From JAICWP01 sp035278025 (GTDB lineage: Bacteria; Acidobacteriota; Terriglobia; Terriglobales; Acidobacteriaceae), in contig DATEJK010000133.1 in the NCBI GenBank assembly GCA_035278025.1, forward strand, positions 1-13,665: a stretch of 13,665 bases of DNA. Reading direction: 5' to 3'. Under the pieces are notes generated by a model. That model was not told the origin of the DNA. It saw only the letters and a program-made list of their open reading frames with translations, and did no database searches. Both the position numbers and the translations under genes were made by a program. Positions 1 to 5,783 of the stretch are shown here, in pieces (position 1 is the stretch's first letter; every line of letters begins with the position of its first letter).

Positions 1-449
1 TTCTTGACGAGCCAACCTCAGGGCTTGATCCCGCAGGCCGAAAGCTGGTGCGTGACATCATCAAGGCCCAACGCGACCGGGGAGCCACGGTTTTCCTGAA
101 TTCGCATCTGCTCGGCGAAGTTGAGGCCACGTGCGACCGCGTCGGCTTTATCAAGGATGGCGAGGTCGTGGAGACGCGGCGCCTCGGCGCGCTCATCGAG
201 GGCGAAGTCACGGTGTCAATGAGGGCCAGGAACCTCGGCACTGAAACTCTGGCCGAGCTCGCGCAGCGCGTCTCGTCTCTCAAAGCAGTCGGAGACGGAG
301 TGATCTTCTATATACCATCAATGGACCTGCTGCCCGGCATCGTGCGTTTTCTCGTGGGCCAGAACGTGGACGTTTACGAAATCACGCCACAACGCCTATC
401 TCTCGAAGATCTCTTCCTTCGAATCGTGGGCCCGGATGGAGGGCTCTAA
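1..449 (+). CDS. ABC transporter ATP-binding protein, C-terminal part (5' end outside window)
   Basis: This is the end of an ABC-type ATPase that would power the membrane protein encoded next. The reading frame is open from the first full codon at position 3 and starts inside the Walker B motif (LDEP), followed by the D-loop (SGLDP). The switch histidine follows in FLNSHLLGEVE. Walker A, Q-loop and signature motif lie upstream of the window. After the nucleotide-binding core there is an accessory tail of about 90 residues, usual for ATPases that partner ABC-2 permeases. The GTG at 48 is inside the domain and is not a real start. The stop codon shares one base with the ATG of the permease (TAATG, 447-451), so the two are very likely translationally coupled. 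The substrate cannot be read from this fragment. Confidence 0.93.
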   Translation, partial: LDEPTSGLDPAGRKLVRDIIKAQRDRGATVFLNSHLLGEVEATCDRVGFIKDGEVVETRRLGALIEGEVTVSMRARNLGTETLAELAQRVSSLKAVGDGVIFYIPSMDLLPGIVRFLVGQNVDVYEITPQRLSLEDLFLRIVGPDGGL

Positions 450-1273
450 TGGGAACGCGGGTGATGGCCGGCGTAACCTTTCGGGAAGCTGCGCGCAAAA
501 AGGTGCTCTGGATGGCCTTTATTGCGGCGGCGGGCTTCCTTGCGCTGTTCGCGACGGGCATGCATTTCCAGGCGAAGGGCATCCACGTGAGCAGTGAGGC
601 CATCCGCCGCCAGATTCTCAATACTTCGCTGATGATGGGACTCTACGCGGGGGACTTGCTGACGGTGCTGATGACGATCCTCATCGCCGCCGACACCCTT
701 TCGGGCGAAATTGCCTCCGGCACCATTCACGCGATTGCCACCAAGCCCATTACGCGTCGCCAGATTCTTCTCGGCAAGTGGCTCGGGTTCGTGGGCATGC
801 TGACGGTCTATATCCTTTTTCTTTTGGGCGGAGTTGCTTTGCTCGGATACGCAATTGGCGGCGCGGCTGTCGAGCACCTCTGGCGCGGCCTCGGGCTGGT
901 ATGGCTGGAAAGCATTCTGCTGTTGAACATTACTCTGCTTTGTGGCACAGCTTTTTCAACCCTCGCCAGCGGAGTCGTTGTTCTGGGCATGCACGGGGTT
1001 GCTTTCCTTGGAGGTTGGATCGAGCAGATTGGCGCCGTTACCCACAGCCAGGGCGCGGTGAATGTGGGAATTGTTGCGAGCATCCTGATGCCGAGTGAAG
1101 CATTGTGGCGCCGCGCAGCTTTCGAGATGCAGTCACCTTTAGCGAGCGTTCTGAACATGTCGCCGTTCGGCAGCTTTTCGGTCCCGAGTAGAATCATGGT
1201 GGCCTATGCCGTCGTCTATCTCCTTGTAGCGCTCGGGTTGGCCCTGCGCCGTTTCCGGCTGAGGGACTTGTAG
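449..1273 (+). CDS. ABC-2 type permease (NosY-like)
   Basis: This is an integral membrane subunit of 274 residues, the partner of the ATPase just upstream. Hydrophobic segments lie near residues 18-38, 60-82, 106-135, 145-170, 172-190 and 248-266, giving about six TM helices. The stretch after the second helix (ADTLSGEIASGT, then KPITRRQILLGKW) is the hallmark of the ABC-2/NosY group, where it forms the cytoplasmic loop contacting the ATPase. A long polar stretch between helices 5 and 6 (about 191-245) is likely extracytoplasmic. The ATG overlaps the upstream stop. Members of this family export diverse cargos or support maturation of exported enzymes. Nothing here fixes the substrate. The gene ends 75 bases before a convergent gene. 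Confidence 0.9.
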   Translation: MGTRVMAGVTFREAARKKVLWMAFIAAAGFLALFATGMHFQAKGIHVSSEAIRRQILNTSLMMGLYAGDLLTVLMTILIAADTLSGEIASGTIHAIATKPITRRQILLGKWLGFVGMLTVYILFLLGGVALLGYAIGGAAVEHLWRGLGLVWLESILLLNITLLCGTAFSTLASGVVVLGMHGVAFLGGWIEQIGAVTHSQGAVNVGIVASILMPSEALWRRAAFEMQSPLASVLNMSPFGSFSVPSRIMVAYAVVYLLVALGLALRRFRLRDL

Positions 1274-1348
1274 GCGGCCGATGACAATAAGCCGGGCCGG
1301 TTATGGCAGGGGCAACCAATCAAAAAGGTAGGGGATAGCGGCAAATAT

Positions 1349-2248
1349 TCACCCCTGGAACCGAGTGATGGCACCGCTCATGGCAGCTCTGGACTCTCGG
1401 GCATTCAGGGCTGTTTGCAAAGCAGGTGCAAGCCCTTCGGCAAGCTGGTCCATTTCATGCTCGCTGAGATTTGATACCACAAATCCGAAATACCCGCCAA
1501 CCTGGAAGCCGGCAACACTCATTCCTTCCAGTTGCTTCTCGTAGAAATTGCCGTTGCCGTACGATCCTGCAGTCACAAACCTTCCCGAGGGCAGAGTTTC
1601 GCCGTTCCGCTTGGTAAGAATCACCGAAAGGATCGTGCCCTGTCCCCGGGTGATGAAGTGGACATACTTGCGCGGGCTGCCTGGAACGCTGCAGATGTGC
1701 GCCTCGAGGACCTGAAAGCCAGGAAGCTTCTGTTCGACGGCCGGCAGCAATTCGGCGTATTGCGGCCCGAGCTTTTCCCGGAGTACCTCGGGCGGGTTGG
1801 CGACGTTCGGATAATTGTGGCCGTGGATAGCGCAATGGAGATGGTCTGAAACGCCAAGCTGCAGGACGCTGGCCACCATCTCCCTGGCGCGGTCCAGCCT
1901 CATCCGCTGCTGCCCGGCAATCCCCACGATCACGATCAGCGCAGCTCCTGCCAAGGCCAGCGCCCATGCGGGCGCTCGGGCTGTCCAATAGGGCCGGGAT
2001 TGGTTTTTTTTCAAGCGCTGATGAATGGCCTGGCCAAGTTGCTCCGGCACTGGCTGTCGCGCGGCGGCCCGCTGCAATGCTTCACGGACCCGCATGCGTG
2101 ATTCCAGCTCGCTCGAGCAGAGCGCGCAATTCTCCAGGTGCCTCAGCATTTCGTCGGTTGTCTCCACCAGCAGTTCATTGCTGAGATAGGCGTCCATCTG
2201 CCGGCGGGTGCGGTCGCACTGTCTCGAATCGAAATTCAGCACGTTCAC
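1349..2248 (-). CDS. Zinc-finger anti-sigma factor, one TM, with extracytoplasmic domain
   Basis: This 299-residue protein should hold the ECF sigma factor encoded just upstream at the inner membrane. Residues 11-44 carry a ZAS-type zinc site: Cys11, then His37-x3-Cys41-x2-Cys44. One TM helix lies at about 94-112 (WALALAGAALIVIVGIAG). The remaining 185 residues should be outside the cytoplasm. That part has a His/Cys cluster at 135-144 (DHLHCAIHGH) and a second Cys at 186 in EAHICSVPG, which could bind metal or sense redox. The start is GTG, overlapping the sigma stop by four bases (GTGA), with AAGGGGA six bases upstream. The coupling and domain order make the role solid; the signal sensed is inferred. 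It is unlike NrsF-type anti-sigmas, which have several TM helices. Confidence 0.88.
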   Translation of the reverse strand: MNVLNFDSRQCDRTRRQMDAYLSNELLVETTDEMLRHLENCALCSSELESRMRVREALQRAAARQPVPEQLGQAIHQRLKKNQSRPYWTARAPAWALALAGAALIVIVGIAGQQRMRLDRAREMVASVLQLGVSDHLHCAIHGHNYPNVANPPEVLREKLGPQYAELLPAVEQKLPGFQVLEAHICSVPGSPRKYVHFITRGQGTILSVILTKRNGETLPSGRFVTAGSYGNGNFYEKQLEGMSVAGFQVGGYFGFVVSNLSEHEMDQLAEGLAPALQTALNARESRAAMSGAITRFQG

Positions 2249-2802
2249 GCGGATTCCCCTTCGGCATCCTTCGCGCTGTTTCCGATGCCATAAGATTTCG
2301 CGACCTCGGACAACTCTTCGCGCAGCAATTTCCTTCCCCGGCTCAGCCTCGACATCACAGTCCCCAGCGGGAGCTTCAACGTATCTGCAATCTCCTTGTA
2401 TGAAAATTCCTCGATGTCTGCCATAACAACAATCTCTCGAAAGGCGAGCGGGAGTTTGTCGAGAGCCGCGAGGATGTTTTCGTCCCTGATTTCCTGCGGT
2501 ACAGGAGGCGCGGCCGCCATGCTGTCCTGGTCTCGAACCGTATCTTCAAGCGAAGACTTCAGCAGCCGCCGGCGAACATGGTGAAGACGATGGAAGAGGA
2601 TACTGAAAAGCCACGCCTTGCAATTGGTGCCGGGCTGAAAACGGTGGAAGGACTTCAGCGCTTCCAGATAGACGTCCTGCACAAGGTCCTCCGCCTCTGC
2701 CGGGTTATGAACCAGGAATTTCGCGGTCCTGTAGAGGGCCGTGAGATGAGGCATGGCAGCGGTTTCAAAGTCTTCCAGACCGGCTGTTGACTTAAAGAAC
2801 AA
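2245..2802 (-). CDS. ECF-family RNA polymerase sigma factor
   Basis: This 185-residue group 4 sigma factor has only regions 2 and 4. Region 2 spans about 14-80 and includes AEDLVQDVYLEALKSF and the promoter-melting part NCKAWLFSILFHRLHHVRR. Region 4 spans about 103-165 and contains the helix-turn-helix FSYKEIADTLKLPLGTVMSR, which reads the -35 element. The start chosen is TTG at 2802, because GGTGAG lies five bases upstream and an in-frame stop is only two codons before it; the first ATG (residue 17) would cut into region 2. It is followed with a four-base overlap by its anti-sigma. Upstream on the same strand are a Lys-Met repeat protein, a molybdoenzyme and a cytochrome b, the likely regulon core. 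The target promoter was not identified with confidence. Confidence 0.93.
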   Translation of the reverse strand: MFFKSTAGLEDFETAAMPHLTALYRTAKFLVHNPAEAEDLVQDVYLEALKSFHRFQPGTNCKAWLFSILFHRLHHVRRRLLKSSLEDTVRDQDSMAAAPPVPQEIRDENILAALDKLPLAFREIVVMADIEEFSYKEIADTLKLPLGTVMSRLSRGRKLLREELSEVAKSYGIGNSAKDAEGESA

Positions 2803-2807
2803 TTCGA

Positions 2808-2813
2808 CTCACC
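2808..2813 (-). promoter_or_regulatory. Ribosome binding site deciding the TTG start of the sigma gene
   Basis: GGTGAG on the minus strand sits five bases before the TTG at 2802. With the nearby upstream in-frame stop it supports TTG rather than a downstream ATG. Confidence 0.5.
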
Positions 2814-2827
2814 GCCGCTCGAGCTCT

Positions 2828-2860
2828 GAAAGAAAAGGTGGAGCGCCTGGCCCCACCTTT
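2828..2860 (-). terminator. Rho-independent terminator-like hairpin between the Lys-Met repeat gene and the sigma gene
   Basis: On the minus strand an 8-bp perfect stem (AAAGGTGG/CCACCTTT, arms 2853-2860 and 2834-2841) with an 11-base loop is followed by an interrupted T tract (TTTTCTTT). It lies 14 bases after the stop of the repeat-protein gene and 26 bases before the sigma start. It could end or attenuate the transcript so that the structural genes are made in excess over the sigma/anti-sigma pair. The T tract is interrupted by one C, so partial read-through is plausible. Confidence 0.6.
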
Positions 2861-2874
2861 CCGGTCTCTCCCTT

Positions 2875-3132
2875 TTACTCCTTCGGTTGGTCCATCTTAT
2901 CCTGATTCTGCATCTTGTCATGCTTCATTTTGTCTTTGGCCATCTTGTCTTTCTTGTGCTTCTTCTCCTTCTTGTCCATCTTGTCGTGGCTCGCCATCTT
3001 TTGATCGCTCATTTTGTCGCCGGACTGCATTTTGTCGTCCTGAGGCTGTGCCAGTGCTACCCCAGTCACCCTGTTGGCCACGACCATGCTCATACAAAGG
3101 GCCATGGCCAGAATCGTGATTCGCTTGATCAT
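2875..3132 (-). CDS. Secreted Lys-Met-rich pentapeptide (MXKDX-type) repeat protein, MrpX-like
   Basis: This 85-residue protein starts with a Sec signal peptide (basic MIKR, hydrophobic core about 5-18, then VALA|Q cleavage near 28/29). The mature 57 residues are almost only K, D, M, Q, H, S and E, with no hydrophobic core, so it should be disordered. Eight Met residues (35, 41, 46, 52, 64, 69, 74, 80) recur every 5-6 residues, with one 12-residue gap. Every one follows Lys, and seven of eight are in DKM. This fits the pentapeptide MXKDX repeat family and resembles the Azospira methionine-rich peptide MrpX, which soaks up hypochlorite through Met oxidation. The ATG is preceded by AAAAGGAG at seven bases. 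It lies 37 bases behind a Met-sulfoxide-reductase-like molybdoenzyme, which supports that role. The function is inferred. Confidence 0.8.
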   Translation of the reverse strand: MIKRITILAMALCMSMVVANRVTGVALAQPQDDKMQSGDKMSDQKMASHDKMDKKEKKHKKDKMAKDKMKHDKMQNQDKMDQPKE

Positions 3133-3140
3133 ACTTGCTT

Positions 3141-3148
3141 CTCCTTTT
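3141..3148 (-). promoter_or_regulatory. Strong ribosome binding site of the Lys-Met repeat gene
   Basis: AAAAGGAG on the minus strand is seven bases before the ATG at 3132. It is the best Shine-Dalgarno match in this gene cluster, which fits a protein needed in large amounts. Confidence 0.6.
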
Positions 3149-3153
3149 CGATT

Positions 3154-3168
3154 TTTTGAAGTTCAAAA
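3154..3168. repeat. Perfect 15-base palindrome between the molybdoenzyme and the repeat-protein gene
   Basis: TTTTGAA, one central base, then TTCAAAA. It fills much of the 37-base gap. With a one-base centre it cannot form a useful RNA hairpin, so a protein-binding DNA site is the more natural reading. The binder is unknown. Confidence 0.4.
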
Positions 3169-3169
3169 C

Positions 3170-4111
3170 CTAGAGCCCCACATACCAGTCATATCCACGC
3201 TCGGCCCAGTAATCCGCGGGCCGCGTGTTGGAATAGCGGATCAATCCAATGCGCTTGATATTCTTCACGCCGTATTTCACCGGGATCACCAGCCGCAGAG
3301 GCGCGCCGTGCTCCTGCGTAAGCGGCACTCCGTTCTGCTCGTAGCACAGCAGGGTCTGCGGGTGCAGCATGCTTTCCATATCCAGCCCCACGTAGTAGCC
3401 GCCGTCCGGGGTTGCCATGCTGACGTAGCCCGGCAGGTCCTCCACACGACCGAGGCTGAACGCGCTCGCGCTTCGCGTCCGCGGCGGAAAAGCCTTCATG
3501 AAATCGGTAAAGCGAGCGCCGGCCCATTGGACGATCACGCTCCAGCCCTCGATGCACTTCAATTCCGTCGTCATTTCTACTCTCGGGAGCTTCTGGATGG
3601 CGTCGAGGCCGAGCATCAGCGTGCCGTTTCCGGATGCGAGCCCCTCGACGCGCAGCTTCCAGGCCGCGACGTCAACGTCTTCATCGAGACCAACGTCGCC
3701 GTTCACACGGTCCGGACTCACCTGGCTCGCGTTGTACGTTCGCGAGAGCCGGTGCTCGCTGAAAAATCCGCGTGCCAGCCGCTCGTTCAGCTCCAGGGTC
3801 TTGCGAATCGGCCAGGGAACATCGCCTGTTTTAGGGCGGGTCGTCAGCCACTCGAACGCCCCGGCTCCGGCGGCCAGGCCCACCCCCCACAAAAGAAAGC
3901 TGCGGCGGGATCGCTGGCGCATGCGGCGACGCACCTGGCGGTTCCAGTCTTCAATTTCGGAGGGGTCGGGCGCAGTCAGCGCTCCCGGTGCAGAAGTCGT
4001 CGGAGTCTCTTCCGCCTTGCCCGCTTCAGGTTCCTCCGCGGCCACATTGCCGGCGGCGTCCAGAATAGGCTCCGGCACCAGCTCTTCGGGCTCGTCCTTC
4101 CCGCTATTCAT
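3170..4111 (-). CDS. Tat-exported molybdopterin oxidoreductase, sulfite oxidase/MsrP (YedY) family
   Basis: This 313-residue periplasmic Mo-cofactor enzyme is likely a reductase of oxidised methionines or a sulfite-oxidase relative. The ATG at 4111 overlaps the upstream cytochrome stop by eight bases (ATGAATAG) and has an AAGGAAG ribosome site. An acidic, Pro/Ala/Glu-rich N-tail (1-58) precedes a twin-arginine signal at 68-73 (SRRSFL) and a hydrophobic stretch to about 88. The catalytic fold follows, with the Mo-ligand Cys186 in KCIEGWSV, and LDMESMLHP and HGAPLRLVIP typical of the family. The long tail before the RR motif is unusual; an alternative ATG at 3922 would place the RR motif near the N-terminus but would give up the overlap and the ribosome site. 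The neighbours (cytochrome b upstream, Met-rich peptide downstream) favour a Met-sulfoxide role. The exact substrate is inferred. Confidence 0.88.
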   Translation of the reverse strand: MNSGKDEPEELVPEPILDAAGNVAAEEPEAGKAEETPTTSAPGALTAPDPSEIEDWNRQVRRRMRQRSRRSFLLWGVGLAAGAGAFEWLTTRPKTGDVPWPIRKTLELNERLARGFFSEHRLSRTYNASQVSPDRVNGDVGLDEDVDVAAWKLRVEGLASGNGTLMLGLDAIQKLPRVEMTTELKCIEGWSVIVQWAGARFTDFMKAFPPRTRSASAFSLGRVEDLPGYVSMATPDGGYYVGLDMESMLHPQTLLCYEQNGVPLTQEHGAPLRLVIPVKYGVKNIKRIGLIRYSNTRPADYWAERGYDWYVGL

Positions 4112-4829
4112 AGTTCGCTTCCTTTGAGGAAACCAGTTCGTAGCCGCTGACCATGGCGCGGAAATTATTCCAGCCCGCCCGAACCACCTGGGCGACGTGG
4201 ACCACAAAGAAAAGCACGTAGCCGCAAGCCAGCAGAAAATGTTCAAAGCGCGCGGCGGCGTAACCTCCCAGTAAAGCCGTCAGCCAGCCGAGTTGCTCAG
4301 GTTTGTAAATCACCAGCCCGGTAACGACCGAGCCGACACCCATCAGGACGACGCCGGTGTAGGCAATCTGCTGCGCCCCATTGAATTTGCGCGCGGGCAG
4401 ATGCCCCTTCCAGAGATGAAGATCGTGGAGGGCCACAAGTATGGCCTCCCGGAACGAGCGCCTGTTCGGAACGAGCTGGCGCCATTCCCCCGAAAACACC
4501 GTATAACCGACGTACAAGACTCCATTGAGAACGAAGAACCACATGAAGAAGAAGTGCCAGGCCATCCCCTTCGCCAGGTGGTAACTGACGCCAAACGTGC
4601 TGTAAAAGCCCTCAGGAAAAAATCTGAAGAGCGTGAAGGAACCGAGGCCGACACGATAAACGTCATTGGCCCAGTAGATCCAGAGCCCGCTCCAAATCAT
4701 CAGGGCCAGCAGGGGAAAATTGACCCAGTGGAACCACCGGATGGCCAAAGAATGTTTCGACTTCATCTCAAGCCGCCCGGGTTCTTCGTTCACCGGCGGG
4801 CTCCCGGCCGGACTCTTTTCTGCTCCCAT
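4104..4829 (-). CDS. Cytochrome b561-like membrane subunit, electron donor to the molybdoenzyme
   Basis: This is a di-haem-type membrane cytochrome of the b561/Ni-hydrogenase cytochrome b group, 241 residues from the chosen start. Four TM helices lie near 30-52, 88-110, 155-175 and 196-216. Candidate haem ligands are His34 (IRWFHWVNFP), His92 (KGMAWHFFFMW), His197 (RFEHFLLACGY) and His211 (FFVVHVAQV). The KFNGAQQIAY stretch matches the family's K-N-x-x-Q-x-x-Y signature. It takes the electron-donor place of MsrQ, but it is not MsrQ, which is a six-TM ferric-reductase-like protein. It is the first gene of the minus-strand cluster and overlaps the molybdoenzyme by eight bases. The start is uncertain: ATG at 4829 adds a hydrophilic tail, while ATG at 4766 begins right before KHSLAIRWFHW as family members often do. 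Neither has a good ribosome site. Confidence 0.82.
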   Translation of the reverse strand: MGAEKSPAGSPPVNEEPGRLEMKSKHSLAIRWFHWVNFPLLALMIWSGLWIYWANDVYRVGLGSFTLFRFFPEGFYSTFGVSYHLAKGMAWHFFFMWFFVLNGVLYVGYTVFSGEWRQLVPNRRSFREAILVALHDLHLWKGHLPARKFNGAQQIAYTGVVLMGVGSVVTGLVIYKPEQLGWLTALLGGYAAARFEHFLLACGYVLFFVVHVAQVVRAGWNNFRAMVSGYELVSSKEANYE

Positions 4830-4972
4830 ACCTGGATAATACCGGGCCCTGGCCAAAATATTCCCGGCAAACTTGTTTTTCTTCTTGTGTCCTTTTCTTG
4901 CCGTCCCGGTGCAGTGCATAGGCTCGCAAAAAGAGCGGGCTCCCTTCCCCGGAGCGGCTCCCGGGTGGCATA

Positions 4973-5001
4973 TTGAAGAGCACCTAAAAAGGTGCTAGGA
5001 T
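4973..5001 (+). promoter_or_regulatory. Candidate promoter with embedded operator palindrome for the toxin-antitoxin pair
   Basis: TTGAAG (4973-4978) and TAGGAT (4996-5001) are 17 bases apart, each matching the sigma70 consensus at four of six bases. The spacer is filled by a perfect dyad AGCACCT-AAAA-AGGTGCT (4979-4996). This is the arrangement expected for an autoregulated type II toxin-antitoxin operon. Transcription would start at or next to the ATG at 5008, giving a leaderless or nearly leaderless mRNA. The AGGA at 4997-5000 could be the ribosome site if transcription starts further upstream. Confidence 0.5.
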
Positions 5002-5007
5002 TGCAGC

Positions 5008-5304
5008 ATGGCAATGTTGGATATTACCAAGGACATTCAATCGCTGACGACCTTCCGGCGCCGCTCGCGTGACTTCATCAAGCAGTTGAAAAAGAGCAAG
5101 CGCCCGATGGTGCTCACGGTCAAAGGACGTGCGGCTGCCGTTGTGCAGGATGCCGATGGCTACCAGCACCTGCTCGACCTGGCTGCTCGGGCAGAAGCCG
5201 AAGAGGGTATTCGGCAGGGGCTGGAAGACGCCAGGAAAGGCAGGACGCGGCCGGCGGAAGAGTTTTTCGCCGAGTTCGAAGCCCGGCATGGCTTATCGCG
5301 TTAA
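5008..5304 (+). CDS. Type II antitoxin, Phd/YefM family
   Basis: This 98-residue protein should neutralise the toxin encoded next and, with it, repress their operon. The N-terminal half is a Phd/YefM DNA-binding fold: ITKDIQSLTTFRRRSRDF resembles the usual opening, and RPMVLTVKGRAAAVVQDADG (32-51) is the family hallmark of a strand pair followed by a helix (YQHLLDLAAR). The C-terminal half (61-98) is charged and would wrap the toxin. ATG at 5008 is taken; a second in-frame ATG at 5014 is nearly equivalent. The end overlaps the toxin start by 17 bases. A perfect palindrome directly upstream is a likely binding site. Confidence 0.88.
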   Translation: MAMLDITKDIQSLTTFRRRSRDFIKQLKKSKRPMVLTVKGRAAAVVQDADGYQHLLDLAARAEAEEGIRQGLEDARKGRTRPAEEFFAEFEARHGLSR

Positions 5305-5602
5305 CCTGACTGCCCGTGCCGGGCGCGATCTTGCCCAACTATTTGAAGACATCCACGCCCGAGATTCCAGCGCAGCGCTCGACTGGTATGATGGCCTCAA
5401 GGAAGCCATCCTGAGTCTCCGGGAGCAGCCCCATCGGTGCCCAGTGATACCGGAGGACAACCGGCTCAGGCACCTGCTCTACGGCAGCAAGCCTCATATC
5501 TACCGTGTGATCTACCGGGTGCTCAAAAGTCAAAAGCAGGTCGATGTGTTACACATCCGCCACGGCGCACGGAGGCCCCGGAAGTCTGGCAGGCGGCCCT
5601 GA
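5288..5602 (+). CDS. RelE/ParE-superfamily toxin
   Basis: This 104-residue basic protein is the toxin partner of the preceding antitoxin. It shows the RelE/ParE layout: MAYRVNLTARAGRDLAQLFED at the N-terminus, an A-x-x-W-Y helix (LDWYDGLKEAILSLREQPHR), then R61-HLLYGSKPHIYRVIYRVL and VDVLHIRHGARRP at the C-terminal strands, as in plasmid-type ParE/RelE proteins. ATG at 5288 gives the family's usual N-terminus and a 17-base overlap with the antitoxin; the longer open frame upstream is only the antitoxin gene read in another frame. RelE-type members cut mRNA on the ribosome and ParE-type members poison gyrase. The sequence alone does not settle which applies. The reading frame is intact. Confidence 0.85.
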   Translation: MAYRVNLTARAGRDLAQLFEDIHARDSSAALDWYDGLKEAILSLREQPHRCPVIPEDNRLRHLLYGSKPHIYRVIYRVLKSQKQVDVLHIRHGARRPRKSGRRP

Positions 5603-5725
5603 AATTGTCCAGATCCCGGAGAGGTAGATGACCATCTTCGGTTACGCCCCAGACCGGAAGACATCATTCTCCGGGACCAGAAAGGTTGATGAGTGCGTAT
5701 CTGAATTCCCGGAGTGCGCCGCTCG

Positions 5726-5754
5726 TTGACTGAGCGTAGCCGGTGTGCTACACA
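5726..5754 (+). promoter_or_regulatory. Candidate promoter for the inositol oxygenase gene
   Basis: TTGACT (5726-5731) and TACACA (5749-5754) are separated by 17 bases. The -35 is good (five of six) but the -10 is weak (three of six). Transcription would start about 5761, leaving a 23-base leader before the ATG at 5784. The rest of the 5603-5783 gap shows nothing I can interpret. Confidence 0.3.
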
Positions 5755-5783
5755 TGGTGTTACAAGGGAAAGGTGGTGCCGCC

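Noticed and set aside
1274..1348. CCGG-G-CCGG element as a terminator between the convergent permease and anti-sigma genes
   Set aside because: A one-base centre cannot form a hairpin and no T tract follows in either direction.
2885..3030. CRISPR or tandem DNA repeat suggested by recurring CATCTTGTC/CATTTTGTC
   Set aside because: The repeats are irregular and are the DNA image of the DKM/DKM-like codons in the secreted peptide gene.
3074..4150. Long open frame of 358 codons on the plus strand
   Set aside because: It is the antisense shadow of the molybdoenzyme and peptide genes; it shows no recognisable domain, and the minus-strand genes have clear motifs and ribosome sites.
4104..4829. Naming the cytochrome MsrQ/YedZ
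   Set aside because: MsrQ is a six-TM ferric-reductase-like protein; the helices and the K-N-x-x-Q-x-x-Y signature here are b561-like.
4836..4870. ECF-type promoter before the cytochrome gene (GGGAATAT and GGTATTAT on the minus strand)
   Set aside because: The elements are only vaguely ECF-like, no second copy supports them, and their position would conflict with the ATG at 4829. It would need start-site mapping.
5129..5287. Extended N-terminus of the RelE-like toxin
   Set aside because: These codons are the antitoxin gene in another frame; the family N-terminus begins at the ATG at 5288.
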